A stretch of DNA of 64,000 bases from Actinacidiphila sp965342175 (GCF_965342175.1 NZ_CBDRBL010000031.1:1-64000); one strand, 5' to 3'. Positions 1-9,128 are shown, counted from the first letter of the stretch. Notes: generated by a model not told the origin, from the letters alone. Made by a program: numbers and translations.

Positions 1-31
1 GGGGGGGGGGGAAAGCACCCCCCCCCCCCCC
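1..31. repeat. Homopolymer inverted repeat upstream of folC
   Basis: The window opens with 11 G, then AAAGCA, then 15 C. The two runs can form a perfect GC-only stem of at least 11 bp with a six-base loop. It lies upstream of folC, where valS ends in related genomes, so it could be a terminator for the preceding gene. Because it sits on the window edge and consists of homopolymers, its length may be misread or continue to the left. Confidence 0.5.
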
Positions 32-59
32 CACACCCCGGACCCACCTGGGCGCTTCG

Positions 60-65
60 TACAAT
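60..65 (+). promoter_or_regulatory. Putative -10 box of folC (leaderless start)
   Basis: TACAAT matches the actinobacterial -10 consensus and ends six bases before GTG at 72, so a transcript could begin on the start codon itself. No recognisable -35 hexamer precedes it. Confidence 0.35.
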
Positions 66-71
66 GTGGTC

Positions 72-1610
72 GTGACCAATCCGCGCCCCGAGAACGACGA
101 GCCCCTTTCCGACCCACTGGCCGCCATGGGCCTGGGCGGCGACGAGGACGACGCCGCCATCGACCCCGGCCGCGAGGCCGACCTGGCGGTGATCGAGGCG
201 GGCAGCCGTACTCTCCGGGCCGGGGGCCCGGTCCCGCAGGACGACGGCATTCCCGCGCGCCCGACCGACCCGGAGGTCGACAGGGCCCTCCGCGAGGTCG
301 AGGCGGAACTGGCGGGCCGCTGGCCGGAGACGAAGCTGGAACCGTCGCTGGACCGCATGACCGCGCTGATGGACATCCTCGGCGAGCCGCAGCGGACCTA
401 CCCCTCGATCCACATCACCGGCACCAACGGCAAGACCAGCACCGCCCGCATGATCGAGCAGCTCCTGCTCGCCTTCGACCTGCGCACCGGCCGCTACACC
501 AGCCCGCACGTGCAGTCCGTCACCGAGCGGATCAGCCTCGACGGCCGGCCGATCACGGCGGAGAAGTTCATCGAGACCTACCGCGACCTGGCGCCGTATG
601 TGCAGATGGTCGACGGCGCCCAGCCGTACCGGATGTCCTTCTTCGAGGTGCTGACCGGCATGGCGTACGCCGCTTTCGCCGACGCCCCGGTGGACGTGGC
701 CGTCGTCGAGGTCGGCATGGGCGGCAGCTGGGACGCGACCAACGTGGTGGACGGCACGGTCGCCGTCGTCACCCCGATCGACCTGGACCACACCGACCGC
801 CTGGGCGAGACGGCCGGCGAGATCGCGGTGGAGAAGAGCGGGATCGTCAAGAAGGACGCCACCGCCGTGCTGGCCCAGCAGCCCGTGGAGGCGGCCCAGG
901 TGCTGCTGAAGCGCGCCGTCGAGGTGGACGCGACGGTCGCCCGGGAGGGCATGGAGTTCGGCGTCGTGCACCGCGAGGTGGCCGTCGGCGGGCAGATGCT
1001 GACCCTGCGCGGCCTGGGCGGGGAGTACGAGCAGGTCTTCCTGCCGCTGCACGGCGAGCACCAGGCGCACAACGCGGCCGTGGCGCTCGCCGCGGTGGAG
1101 GCGTTCTTCGGCGTCGGCACCCTGCACGCCCGCACCCTCGACGTCGACACCGTTCGCGCCGCCTTCGCGAACGTCACTTCGCCGGGCCGGCTGGAGGTCG
1201 TGCGCCGCAGCCCCACCGTGGTGCTGGACGCGGCGCACAACCCGGCGGGTGCCCGGGCCGCGGCAGGCGCACTGGGCGAGGCCTTCGGCTTCACCCATCT
1301 GGTGGGTGTGGTCGGCACGAGCGCCGACAAGGACGTACGGGGCCTGCTGGAGGCCTTCGAGCCGGTCTTCGCCGAGATCGTGGTGACGCAGAACTCCACC
1401 CACCGCGCCATGGACGTGGACGAACTGGCCGCGCTGGCGGTGGAGGTCTTCGGCGACGAGCGCGTCCAGGTCGAGCCGCGGCTGGACGACGCCATCGAGG
1501 CGGCCGTGACGCTCGCCGAGGAGCAGGGGGAGTTCTCCGGCGCCGGGGTGCTGGTCACCGGTTCGGTGATCACCGTGGGAGAGGCCCGGCTGCTGCTGGG
1601 CCGCAAGTGA
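72..1610 (+). CDS. folC: Bifunctional folylpolyglutamate synthase / dihydrofolate synthase
   Basis: Cytoplasmic Mur-ligase-family enzyme that adds glutamate to dihydropteroate and tetrahydrofolate using ATP. Seen: the P-loop GTNGKTS at about residues 117-123, a central Mur ligase domain (EVGMGGSWDATN, then the DHTDRLG segment), and a C-terminal ligase domain with LDAAHNPAGA. Length is 512 aa, longer than most FolC because of an acidic, probably disordered N-terminal extension of roughly 80 residues before the conserved LEPSLDRM segment. GTG at 72 is preferred because TACAAT lies just upstream; an in-frame GTG at 66 is the alternative and neither has a Shine-Dalgarno. The next gene follows after 24 bp, so co-transcription is likely. 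Confidence 0.93.
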   Translation: MTNPRPENDEPLSDPLAAMGLGGDEDDAAIDPGREADLAVIEAGSRTLRAGGPVPQDDGIPARPTDPEVDRALREVEAELAGRWPETKLEPSLDRMTALMDILGEPQRTYPSIHITGTNGKTSTARMIEQLLLAFDLRTGRYTSPHVQSVTERISLDGRPITAEKFIETYRDLAPYVQMVDGAQPYRMSFFEVLTGMAYAAFADAPVDVAVVEVGMGGSWDATNVVDGTVAVVTPIDLDHTDRLGETAGEIAVEKSGIVKKDATAVLAQQPVEAAQVLLKRAVEVDATVAREGMEFGVVHREVAVGGQMLTLRGLGGEYEQVFLPLHGEHQAHNAAVALAAVEAFFGVGTLHARTLDVDTVRAAFANVTSPGRLEVVRRSPTVVLDAAHNPAGARAAAGALGEAFGFTHLVGVVGTSADKDVRGLLEAFEPVFAEIVVTQNSTHRAMDVDELAALAVEVFGDERVQVEPRLDDAIEAAVTLAEEQGEFSGAGVLVTGSVITVGEARLLLGRK

Positions 1611-1634
1611 CGAGCGGGAAGCGAAGCCAAGCGG

Positions 1635-1970
1635 ATGCGGACCCTGTGCGCGAGCACCCTGATCGGTGAGTTCTTCGTGATCGGCTTCGCCGGTCTGGTG
1701 GCGATGAAGCAGCCGGAGCTGACGGCCGGCACGGTATGGGCGGTCAGCGGCGTCGCCATGGCCCTGTGCGTACTGCTGTGCGGCATGCTGGGGCGGCGCG
1801 GCGCTCTGGCCGTCGGCTGGCTGCTGCAGGCCGGGCTGATCGCGAGCGGTCTCGCCGTCCCGGTGATGTTCTTCCTCGGCGCGGTCTTCGCCGCGCTGTG
1901 GTGGGCCGCCGTCCACTTCGGCCGCAAGGTCGACGAGGCCAAGGCCGCGCGGGCCGCCCAGCCCGCCTGA
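1635..1970 (+). CDS. DUF4233-type small membrane protein
   Basis: A 111-residue protein with about four hydrophobic segments (approximate residues 8-25, 33-50, 56-75 and 76-95) and a short charged C-terminal tail. Small membrane proteins of the DUF4233 type are typically found directly downstream of folC in actinobacteria, which is why I use the name. Function is unknown. Position between folC and ndk suggests it belongs to a folC transcript. The start is the first ATG after the folC stop; the upstream GCGGGAAG is a plausible ribosome site. Confidence 0.75.
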   Translation: MRTLCASTLIGEFFVIGFAGLVAMKQPELTAGTVWAVSGVAMALCVLLCGMLGRRGALAVGWLLQAGLIASGLAVPVMFFLGAVFAALWWAAVHFGRKVDEAKAARAAQPA

Positions 1971-2066
1971 CCGCACCGCCGAGCCCATGACCAGGGGGTG
2001 CCGTGAGCGCTGGTGAACCCCCCGGTAATGTCGTCGTACCCGCACCCCGTACCTAGGAGTCACACC

Positions 2067-2480
2067 GTGTCCCAGCGCACCCTCGTCCTTCTCAAGCCGG
2101 ACGCCGTACGTCGCGGCCTGGTCGGCGAGATCCTCGGCCGCATCGAGCGCAAGGCTGGCTGGAGCATCACCGCGCTGGAGCTGTGCACGCTCGACCGCGC
2201 GATCCTCGAGCAGCACTACGCCGAGCACGTCGGCCGGCCGTTCTACGAGCCGCTGGTGGAGTTCATGTCCTCTGGTCCTGCCGTCGCCCTGGTCGTCGAG
2301 GGGGAGCGGGTCATCGAGGGTCTGCGCGCGCTGGCCGGCCCGACCGACCCGATCGCGGCGGCCCCCGGCTCGATCCGCGGCGACTTCGGCACCATCGTCC
2401 GGGAGAACCTGATCCACGCTTCCGACTCCGTGGAGTCCGCCGAGCGCGAGATCAAGATCTTCTTCCCCGGCCTGGTCTGA
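2067..2480 (+). CDS. ndk: Nucleoside diphosphate kinase
   Basis: Transfers the gamma-phosphate of ATP to nucleoside diphosphates through a phosphohistidine. Product is 137 aa, the normal family size. Seen: the N-terminal TLVLLKPDAVRRG segment, the catalytic-histidine motif NLIHASDS (His117) and the conserved GPTDP loop. GTG at 2067 is chosen because TAGGAG lies 7 bp upstream and translation from it starts directly at the family N-terminus; an in-frame ATG at 2013 would add 18 residues unlike the family. A hairpin at 2547-2575 follows, so ndk is probably transcribed separately from mreB. Confidence 0.96.
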   Translation: MSQRTLVLLKPDAVRRGLVGEILGRIERKAGWSITALELCTLDRAILEQHYAEHVGRPFYEPLVEFMSSGPAVALVVEGERVIEGLRALAGPTDPIAAAPGSIRGDFGTIVRENLIHASDSVESAEREIKIFFPGLV

Positions 2481-2546
2481 TCTCCGCGGCGACGGGCGAC
2501 GCGGCGGCGCGGCGCCGAAGGGGCCGTTGACGCCCGATCAGCTCAA

Positions 2547-2575
2547 CGGGCGGTCGGAATTTTCCCGGCCGCCCG
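2547..2575 (+). terminator. Hairpin downstream of ndk
   Basis: An 11-bp stem (CGGGCGGTCGG against CCGGCCGCCCG, one G-U pair) closes a T-rich loop AATTTTC. It lies 67 bp after the ndk stop in the 316-bp gap before mreB. There is no U-run, as is common for high-GC terminators. Confidence 0.5.
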
Positions 2576-2696
2576 CAGCCGCGGCCGGGCCTTTCGGGAA
2601 CCAATTCCGCCGACACGGCGTCACCATTGCAGAGGACAGCTGTGTGTTCTGATGACAATGGCGGCGGAACCCTGACCCCGTGCCCTGGCGGGCGCG

Positions 2697-2702
2697 ACTA
2701 CG
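2697..2702 (+). promoter_or_regulatory. Possible mreB -10 box in the ndk-mreB gap
   Basis: The 2481-2796 intergenic region holds the ndk hairpin and then this TACGAT hexamer about 95 bp upstream of the mreB ATG. No good -35 at normal spacing is visible, so this is a weak call. Nothing else recognisable lies in the gap. Confidence 0.25.
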
Positions 2703-2796
2703 ATGGAATCTCCGCACCTCCGGCTCGGCGCACAGCAGCGCACCCCGCCGTGCTCACCCCCACACGCTCCAGCTCGGGAAGGCCAGACGTATCCTC

Positions 2797-3828
2797 ATGG
2801 CGAACAACATGTCGTTCATCGGCCGTGACATGGCTGTCGACCTCGGCACCGCCAACACGCTGGTGTACGTCAGGGGTCGCGGGATCGTCCTCAACGAGCC
2901 GTCCGTCGTCGCCATCAACACCAACACGGGCGGCATCCTGGCGGTCGGCTCCGAAGCGAAGAAGATGATCGGCCGGACCCCCGGCAACATCGTCGCGGTC
3001 CGTCCTCTCAAGGACGGGGTGATCGCGGACTTCGAGATCACCGAGCGCATGCTGCGCTACTTCATCCTCAAGATCCACAAGCGCCGCTACCTGGCACGCC
3101 CGCGCGTCGTGGTCTGCGTCCCCTCCGGCATCACCGGAGTCGAGCGCCGCGCCGTCATCGAGGCCGCCACCCAGGCCGGTGCGCGCCAGGTGCACATCAT
3201 CGAGGAGCCCATGGCCGCCGCGATCGGCGCCGGGCTCCCCGTCCACGAGGCCACCGGCAACATGGTCGTCGACATCGGCGGCGGCACCACCGAGGTCGCC
3301 GTCATCTCGCTCGGCGGCATCGTCACCGCGCAGTCCATCCGGGTGGCCGGCGACGAGCTGGACAACGCGATCATCCAGCACATCAAGAAGGAGTACAGCC
3401 TTCTGCTGGGCGAGCGCACCGCGGAGGCGATCAAGCTCACCATCGGCTCGGCCTTCGCGGTCGACACCGAGGAGCACACCGAGATCCGCGGCCGCGACCT
3501 GGTATCCGGCCTGCCCAAGACGGTGGTCGTCTCGGCCGCCGAGGTGCGCAAGGCGATCGAGGAGCCGGTCAACGCCATTGTCGACGCGGTCAAGACGACC
3601 CTCGACAAGTGCCCGCCCGAGCTGTCCGGCGACATCATGGACCGCGGCATCGTGCTGGCCGGCGGCGGCGCGCTGCTGCGCGGCCTGGACGAGCGGCTGC
3701 GCAACGAGACGGGCATGCCGATCCACATCGCCGAGTCCCCGCTGGACTGCGTGGCCCTCGGCGCCGGCAAGTGCGTCGAGGAGTTCGAGGCGCTGCAGCA
3801 GGTCCTGGACGCGCAGCCGCGCAGATGA
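2797..3828 (+). CDS. mreB: Rod-shape / spore-wall actin homologue MreB
   Basis: Bacterial actin that forms membrane-associated filaments; in Streptomyces MreB is needed for spore-wall thickening rather than for hyphal growth. Product is 343 aa, normal size. Seen: the phosphate-1 motif DLGTANTLVY (from residue 15), the phosphate-2 motif DIGGGTTEVAV (about residue 159), the EEPMAAAIGAG helix and the adenosine motif GGGALLRGLDE near the C-terminus. ATG at 2797 gives MANNMSFIGRDMAV; ATG at 2809 is an alternative that begins at the conserved MSFIGRD. It heads the mreB-mreC-mreD-PBP2-rodA cluster; the 122-bp gap to mreC has no clear terminator. Confidence 0.97.
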   Translation: MANNMSFIGRDMAVDLGTANTLVYVRGRGIVLNEPSVVAINTNTGGILAVGSEAKKMIGRTPGNIVAVRPLKDGVIADFEITERMLRYFILKIHKRRYLARPRVVVCVPSGITGVERRAVIEAATQAGARQVHIIEEPMAAAIGAGLPVHEATGNMVVDIGGGTTEVAVISLGGIVTAQSIRVAGDELDNAIIQHIKKEYSLLLGERTAEAIKLTIGSAFAVDTEEHTEIRGRDLVSGLPKTVVVSAAEVRKAIEEPVNAIVDAVKTTLDKCPPELSGDIMDRGIVLAGGGALLRGLDERLRNETGMPIHIAESPLDCVALGAGKCVEEFEALQQVLDAQPRR

Positions 3829-3950
3829 GTCCCCACGGTCCTTCGTACGGGTGAAGTCCCGCCCTTACGCAGGATCGTTCTACCTCCCGGAACGGCCCAT
3901 CGGGCCCACGGGCTCACACGCTCTGACGAGGAAGGCACGGACTGGCCCCC

Positions 3951-4898
3951 GTGAGGGACACACGAGAGAGCCGGCTTCTGCTGGTGCTGCTGGTGGCGAT
4001 CGCATTCGCGCTGATCACCGTCGACATCCGCGGCGGTGAGGACTCACCGCTGGACGGCGCCCGGTCCACCGCGGCCACCGTCTTCGGCCCCGTCGAGAAC
4101 GGGGTCGCAGCCGTGGTCGACCCGGTGGAAGGCGCCGTGGACGCGGTACGCGACTCCGGCGACCGCAGCAGCCGCATCAGCCGACTGGAGCGGGAGAACG
4201 CCGAGCTGAAGCAGCAGCTCGGCAGTAAGGACGTCACGCGCGAGCGGGCCCGCGAACTCGACAAGCTGCTCAAGCTCGCCGGCGCCGGCCAGTACCGGGT
4301 CAAGGGCGCGCAGGTCATCGCCATAGGGGCCGCCCAGGGCTTCTCCTGGACGGTCACCATCGACTCCGGGGCCAACGACGGCATCCAGCGCGACATGACG
4401 GTGGTCAACGGGGACGGACTGGTCGGCCGGGTCACCACCGTCGGCCCCTCCACCTCGACCGTCCTGCTCGCCTGCGACCCGGACTTCACCGTCGGCACCC
4501 GGCTGGAGAAGTCCTCCGAACTCGGCTTCGCCACCGGCCAGGGCAACCGGCCGATCCGGGTGCAGCTGCTCAACGGCAAGGCGCACGTGAAGAAGGGCGC
4601 CCGGCTGGTCACCTTCGGCTCGCAGGCCGACAAGCCCTTCGTCCCCGGCGTGCCGGTCGGCACCGTCGCCAAGGTCGACCGGGCCGGCGGTGGTCTCACC
4701 CGTACGGTGGAGGTCACCCCGTTCGTCGGCTTCACCAAGCTCGACATCGTCGGCGTCGTCGTCCAGGGCCCGCGCAAGGACCCGCGCGACTCGGTGCTGC
4801 CCGCCGGCCCGAAGCCGGTCCCGACGGTCACGGTCACCGCGACGCCGAGCGTGGACCCCTCGCAGTCCTCGGGCAACGGACAGGAGCAGGTCCGATGA
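3951..4898 (+). CDS. mreC: Rod-shape-determining protein MreC
   Basis: Bitopic membrane protein that links the MreB filament to the peptidoglycan synthases outside the membrane. Product is 315 aa. Seen: a short basic N-terminus, one membrane segment (about residues 8-26), a coiled coil around ISRLERENAELKQQL, then the extracytoplasmic beta-domain with DSGANDGIQRDMTVVNGDGLVGRV. The C-terminal tail is rich in Pro, Thr and Ser. GTG at 3951 is preceded by GAGGAAGG at suitable but rather long spacing. The stop overlaps the mreD start as ATGA, so the two are translationally coupled. Confidence 0.95.
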   Translation: MRDTRESRLLLVLLVAIAFALITVDIRGGEDSPLDGARSTAATVFGPVENGVAAVVDPVEGAVDAVRDSGDRSSRISRLERENAELKQQLGSKDVTRERARELDKLLKLAGAGQYRVKGAQVIAIGAAQGFSWTVTIDSGANDGIQRDMTVVNGDGLVGRVTTVGPSTSTVLLACDPDFTVGTRLEKSSELGFATGQGNRPIRVQLLNGKAHVKKGARLVTFGSQADKPFVPGVPVGTVAKVDRAGGGLTRTVEVTPFVGFTKLDIVGVVVQGPRKDPRDSVLPAGPKPVPTVTVTATPSVDPSQSSGNGQEQVR

Positions 4899-5515
4899 AG
4901 CGCGCTGTGCTTTCCACCGGCCTCGTGGTCGCCGGCATGGTCCTCCAGGTGTGCGTCCTGGCCCGCCTCCATCTGCCCGGCGCCGTTCCCGACCTGCTGC
5001 TGCTCGTCGTCCTCGCCCTCGCACTGACGTACGGTCACGTGGCCGGCTGCCTCATCGGCTTCGGCGCCGGACTGCTTGCCGACCTCGCCCCGCCCGCCGA
5101 CCACGCCGCGGGCCGCTATGCCCTCGTGCTGTGCGTCGTCGGCTACATCGCCGGCCTGCTCAAGCCCGAGGGCGGCCAGATGCGCTCGGCCACGCGCCCG
5201 ATGCTCGTCGTGGTCGGCGCCGCCATCGGCTCCACGGTGCTGTACGCGGCCGTGGGCGCCCTCGTCGGGGACACCGCGGCCCAGCACGTGGGCCTGGGGA
5301 AGTTGCTGTTCACCGCCGCCCTGTACGACCTGCTGCTGGCGCCGTTCACCGTGCCGTGGATCATGGCCCTGGCCCGCCGGACCCAGAGCGACCCCCTCGC
5401 GGAGGACGCCTCCGGCCCCGGCTTCGGCGCCCGCATCGGCGCCCGCATCGGCGGCCAGCGCGCCGGCCTCCTGGGCCGGGTGGGGAGCCTCGCCAAGGGA
5501 GGGCGGCGGCTGTGA
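4895..5515 (+). CDS. mreD: Rod-shape-determining protein MreD
   Basis: Polytopic membrane partner of MreC in the elongation or spore-wall machinery. Product is 206 aa with about five hydrophobic helices in the first 165 residues (for example LVVAGMVLQVCVLARL and DLLLLVVLALALTYGHV) and a basic, glycine-rich C-terminal tail carrying repeats of GARIGARIGG. ATG overlaps the mreC stop by four bases. A 109-bp spacer separates it from the PBP2 gene, which has its own strong Shine-Dalgarno. Confidence 0.93.
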   Translation: MKRAVLSTGLVVAGMVLQVCVLARLHLPGAVPDLLLLVVLALALTYGHVAGCLIGFGAGLLADLAPPADHAAGRYALVLCVVGYIAGLLKPEGGQMRSATRPMLVVVGAAIGSTVLYAAVGALVGDTAAQHVGLGKLLFTAALYDLLLAPFTVPWIMALARRTQSDPLAEDASGPGFGARIGARIGGQRAGLLGRVGSLAKGGRRL

Positions 5516-5624
5516 GCGTGACGAAGGCGCCGCGTGCCCTCCCCCGGCGCGGGGCCGCACTCCCGCAGCCGGCGGCGAAGCGCGCGCGGCCCTGCCGCGT
5601 GGGCGCGGAAGCGGGAGGAGCGGC

Positions 5625-7835
5625 GTGAGCAACATCCCCGAGACGGGGCGGACGCCGAGGGTCACGATCCGGCTGGTCGTCCTCCAGATCCTCGTCCTGT
5701 CCCTGCTGTTCACCCTCGGCGGACGGCTGTGGTTCCTGCAGATCCGCGACGGCCACGAGTACTCGGCCCAGGCCAACAGCAACAACGTCCAGGAGGTCGT
5801 CGCGCCCGCCGTCCGCGGCTCGATCCTCGACGACCGGGGCGTGGCGCTCGCCGACAACGAGACCCGGCTGGTGGTCTCCGCGAGCCGCACCGACCTGCTG
5901 AAGCAGAAGGACGACGGCAAGGCGGTGCTGACGCGGCTCGCCGACGTCCTGCACATGAAGCCCGAAGAGGTACTGGGCAAGGTCCGGCTCTGCGACTCGC
6001 AGACCCCCAGGCCCTGCTGGAACGGTTCGCCCTACCAGCCGATCCCCATCACCGACGAGGCCACCACCCAGCAGGCCCTGCAGATCATGGAGCGCCGCGA
6101 GGACTTCCCCGGCATCACCGCCGAGCCCACCGCGGTGCGCCGCTACACCTCCCCCTACGGAGCCAACACCGCCCAGGTCCTCGGCTACCTCTCGCCCGTG
6201 ACGGACGAGGAGCTGACCGCCGCGGAGAAGAAGGGCCGGCCGCTGCTGCGCTCGGACCAGATCGGCCGTTCCGGCCTGGAGCGCACCTACGACAGCGAGC
6301 TGCGCGGCAAGGCGGGCGTGACCCGCTACGAGGTGGACAACCTCGGCCGGGTCATCGGCAAGGCGGGCGAGACCGCCGCCGAGCCCGGCAGCCACCTGGT
6401 CACCAGCATCGACGCCCGCGTCCAGGCGGTCGCCGAGAAGGAGCTGGACGAGGCCATGAAGGAGGCCCGGAAGACCTTCGACAAGGTCACCGGCAGCCTC
6501 TACAAGGCGGACTCCGGCGCGGTCGTCGTCATGGACGTGCACACCGGCCAGGTCATCGCGATGGCCAGCGCGCCCACGTACGACCCGAACGCCTGGGTCG
6601 GCGGCATCTCCGCCAAGGACTACGCCGAGCTGACGGGCAAGAACTCCAACTTCCCTCTGCTCAACAGGGCCATACAGGGCCAGTCGGCCCCAGGCTCCAC
6701 CTTCAAGCCGATCTCCACCTCGGCGGCGGTGCGGGCCGGTTACGACATCAACGGCCGCTACCCCTGCCCCTCGTCGATGACCATCGGCGGCCGGGTCTTC
6801 AACAACTTCGAAGGGGAGAGCGCGGGCTCCATCACCCTCGCCCACGCCCTGGAGATCTCCTGCGACACCGTCTTCTACGGCCTGTCGTACGACCAGTGGC
6901 TCAAGGACGGCGGCACCAAGCCCAAGAAGAATCCCAACGACTGGTTCTACAAGACCGCCAAGGAGTACGGCCTCAGCTCGCTGACGGGCATCGACCTGCC
7001 CTCCGAGGTGCCCGGCCGTATCCCGGACCGGCAGTGGAAGCGGGACTACTACGAGGCCAACAAGGACTACTGGTGCAAGGTCGCCAAGACCGACAAGCAG
7101 GACTACGCGAGCCAGATCGCGCGCGAGAACTGCGTCGACGGCTATGTGATGCGCGCCGGTGACTCGGTCAACTACGCCATCGGCCAGGGCGACACCCTCG
7201 TCACCCCGATCCAGATGGCCAACATCTACGCGGCCCTCGCCAACGGCGGCACCCTCTACCAGCCCACCATCGGCAAGGCGATCATCAGCGCCGACGGCAA
7301 GAAGGTCGCCCGGATCAAGCCCAAGGTGAACGGCCACGCCCCGGCGACCAAGAAGACGCTGAAGTACATCAACGAGGCCCTGGAGGGCGTCGTCACCCAC
7401 GGCACGGCCGCCTGGCGCTTCGGCGGCTGGCCGCAGGACAAGATCCCGCTGCACGCCAAGACCGGTACCGCGGAGGTCGCCGGCAAGCAGACCACCTCGT
7501 GGTTCACGACGTACAGCAAGGACTACGCGATCGTCATGACGATCTCCCAGGGCGGTACCGGCTCCGGTGGTTCGGGCCCGGCCGTCCGCAAGATCTACGA
7601 GGCGATGTACGGCGTCCAGGAGGACGGGTCGATCGACACGAAGAAGGCGCTGCTCCCGCGCCCCCTGAGCAAGCTGCCGACGATCGACTCCGACGGCACC
7701 ATCCGGGTCACCAAGGCGTCCTGGGCCGACGTGCCGCAGGCGCCCACCGCGCCGCAGGGCACCGTGCTGGCGGCCGCCGCACTGCCCCCGGACCGCGACG
7801 GGAGGCCCGCGCCGGGACGGAGGTTCCGGTCATGA
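5625..7835 (+). CDS. mrdA: Penicillin-binding protein 2 (class B transpeptidase)
   Basis: DD-transpeptidase that cross-links peptidoglycan together with RodA. Product is 736 aa. Seen: an N-terminal membrane anchor (about residues 18-38), the pedestal domain (VRGSILDDRG), and the transpeptidase domain with active-site STFK at 358-361, the SxD triad SCD at 412-414 (an Asp as in E. coli PBP2) and KTGT at 612-615. GTG at 5625 is chosen for the Shine-Dalgarno GGGAGGAG five bases upstream; the reading frame is open further back but that part is non-homologous. The stop overlaps the rodA start as ATGA. A Pro/Ala-rich tail follows the catalytic domain. Confidence 0.95.
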   Translation: MSNIPETGRTPRVTIRLVVLQILVLSLLFTLGGRLWFLQIRDGHEYSAQANSNNVQEVVAPAVRGSILDDRGVALADNETRLVVSASRTDLLKQKDDGKAVLTRLADVLHMKPEEVLGKVRLCDSQTPRPCWNGSPYQPIPITDEATTQQALQIMERREDFPGITAEPTAVRRYTSPYGANTAQVLGYLSPVTDEELTAAEKKGRPLLRSDQIGRSGLERTYDSELRGKAGVTRYEVDNLGRVIGKAGETAAEPGSHLVTSIDARVQAVAEKELDEAMKEARKTFDKVTGSLYKADSGAVVVMDVHTGQVIAMASAPTYDPNAWVGGISAKDYAELTGKNSNFPLLNRAIQGQSAPGSTFKPISTSAAVRAGYDINGRYPCPSSMTIGGRVFNNFEGESAGSITLAHALEISCDTVFYGLSYDQWLKDGGTKPKKNPNDWFYKTAKEYGLSSLTGIDLPSEVPGRIPDRQWKRDYYEANKDYWCKVAKTDKQDYASQIARENCVDGYVMRAGDSVNYAIGQGDTLVTPIQMANIYAALANGGTLYQPTIGKAIISADGKKVARIKPKVNGHAPATKKTLKYINEALEGVVTHGTAAWRFGGWPQDKIPLHAKTGTAEVAGKQTTSWFTTYSKDYAIVMTISQGGTGSGGSGPAVRKIYEAMYGVQEDGSIDTKKALLPRPLSKLPTIDSDGTIRVTKASWADVPQAPTAPQGTVLAAAALPPDRDGRPAPGRRFRS

Positions 7836-9028
7836 GCGCCGACGGGTACCCGGCACGGCGCCTCACCCCCGAACGGGGTGCCCTGGGCAAGCTCCTGGCC
7901 CGCGACTCGATACTGCGTCGGATGGACTGGGTGCTGCTCGGCGCCGCCCTCGCGCTGTCCCTGATCGGCATGGCGCTGGTGTACTCCGCGACGCGCAACC
8001 GCACGGAGCTCACCCACGGGGACCCGTACTACTTCCTGCTGCGGCACATGCTCAACACCGCCATCGGCTTCGCCCTCGCCGCCGGCACCGTGGCGCTGGG
8101 CCACCGCCGGCTGCGCGGCGCGGTGCCGGTGCTCTACGCCGTCTCGGTGCTGCTGGTGACCGCCGTGCTCACCCCGCTGGGCTCCACCGTCAACGGCGCC
8201 CACGCGTGGATCGTGCTCGGCGGCGGCTTCTCGCTGCAGCCGTCCGAGTTCACCAAGATCACCATCATCCTGGGCATGGCGATGATGCTGTCCGCGCGGG
8301 TCGACGCCGGCGACCGGCTCTTCCCCGACCACCGGACGGTCGCCCAGTCGCTCGGCTTCGCCATACTGCCGATGGCGATCGTCATGCTGATGCCCGACCT
8401 CGGGTCGGTCATGGTGATGGCGGTCATCGTGCTGGGTGTGCTGCTGGCCTCGGGCGCCTCCAACCGCTGGGTCCTCGGCCTGATCGCGGCGGGCGCCGGC
8501 GGCGCGATCGCGGTCTGGCAGCTCGGCGTCCTGGACCAGTACCAGATCGACCGCTTCGCCGCCTTCGCGAACCCCGCCCTCGACCCCGCCGGCGTCGGCT
8601 ACAACACCAACCAGGCCCGTATCGCCATCGGCTCCGGCGGAGCGCTCGGCAAGGGCCTGTTCCAGGGCAGCCAGACCACGGGGCAGTTCGTCCCCGAACA
8701 GCAGACCGACTTCGTCTTCACCGTGGCGGGCGAGGAGCTCGGCTTTGTCGGAGCGGCCCTGATCATCGCCCTGCTGGGCCTGATCATGTGGCGTGCCTGC
8801 GGCATCGCCCGCAACGCCACCGACCTGTACGGCACGATCATCGCGGCGGGCATCGTCTCCTGGTTCGCCTTCCAGTCCTTCGAGAACATCGGCATGACCC
8901 TCGGCATCATGCCCGTGGCGGGTCTGCCACTGCCGTTCGTCTCCTACGGCGGATCGTCGATGTTCGCGGTCTGGATCGCGATCGGGCTGCTGCAGGCCAT
9001 CCACATGAAGCGGCCCATGTCGGCCTGA
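7832..9028 (+). CDS. rodA: RodA/FtsW/SpoVE-family glycosyltransferase (Sfr/RodA)
   Basis: SEDS-family peptidoglycan polymerase, the partner of the upstream PBP2. Product is 398 aa with about ten transmembrane helices. Seen: the conserved GLPLPFVSYGGSSM segment near the C-terminus, the loop QTDFVFTVAGEELGFVGA, and the GAHAWIVLGG segment with QPSEFTKI. The ATG overlaps the PBP2 stop by four bases. It is the last gene of the mre operon: a terminator hairpin at 9036-9072 follows within 8 bp. In Streptomyces this gene is called sfr or rodA. Confidence 0.95.
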   Translation: MSADGYPARRLTPERGALGKLLARDSILRRMDWVLLGAALALSLIGMALVYSATRNRTELTHGDPYYFLLRHMLNTAIGFALAAGTVALGHRRLRGAVPVLYAVSVLLVTAVLTPLGSTVNGAHAWIVLGGGFSLQPSEFTKITIILGMAMMLSARVDAGDRLFPDHRTVAQSLGFAILPMAIVMLMPDLGSVMVMAVIVLGVLLASGASNRWVLGLIAAGAGGAIAVWQLGVLDQYQIDRFAAFANPALDPAGVGYNTNQARIAIGSGGALGKGLFQGSQTTGQFVPEQQTDFVFTVAGEELGFVGAALIIALLGLIMWRACGIARNATDLYGTIIAAGIVSWFAFQSFENIGMTLGIMPVAGLPLPFVSYGGSSMFAVWIAIGLLQAIHMKRPMSA

Positions 9029-9035
9029 CCCCGTC

Positions 9036-9072
9036 CCCCTCGCGGCGTCCCCGGCGGGATGTCCGCGAGGGG
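9036..9072 (+). terminator. Terminator of the mre operon
   Basis: Perfect 10-bp stem CCCCTCGCGG / CCGCGAGGGG with a 17-base loop, starting 8 bp after the rodA stop. No U-run follows. Confidence 0.6.
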
Positions 9073-9128
9073 CGTCCTGCGGGGGACGCGCCATTGCGGC
9101 GGCACCCGCCCGCGACTACGTTCCTGAC

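Noticed and set aside
578..1942. 454-residue minus-strand frame over folC
   Set aside because: Ser/Arg/Thr-rich composition, no family resemblance, entirely antisense to folC; a product of high GC.
2013..2066. 18-residue N-terminal extension of Ndk
   Set aside because: GTG 2067 has a good Shine-Dalgarno and begins exactly at the family N-terminus.
3914..5980. 688-residue minus-strand frame over mreC-mreD
   Set aside because: Antisense to well-supported genes, low-complexity composition, no motifs.
5361..7454. 697-residue minus-strand frame over PBP2
   Set aside because: Long only because of codon bias on the coding strand; composition is Gly/Val/Asp/Leu repeats with no family.
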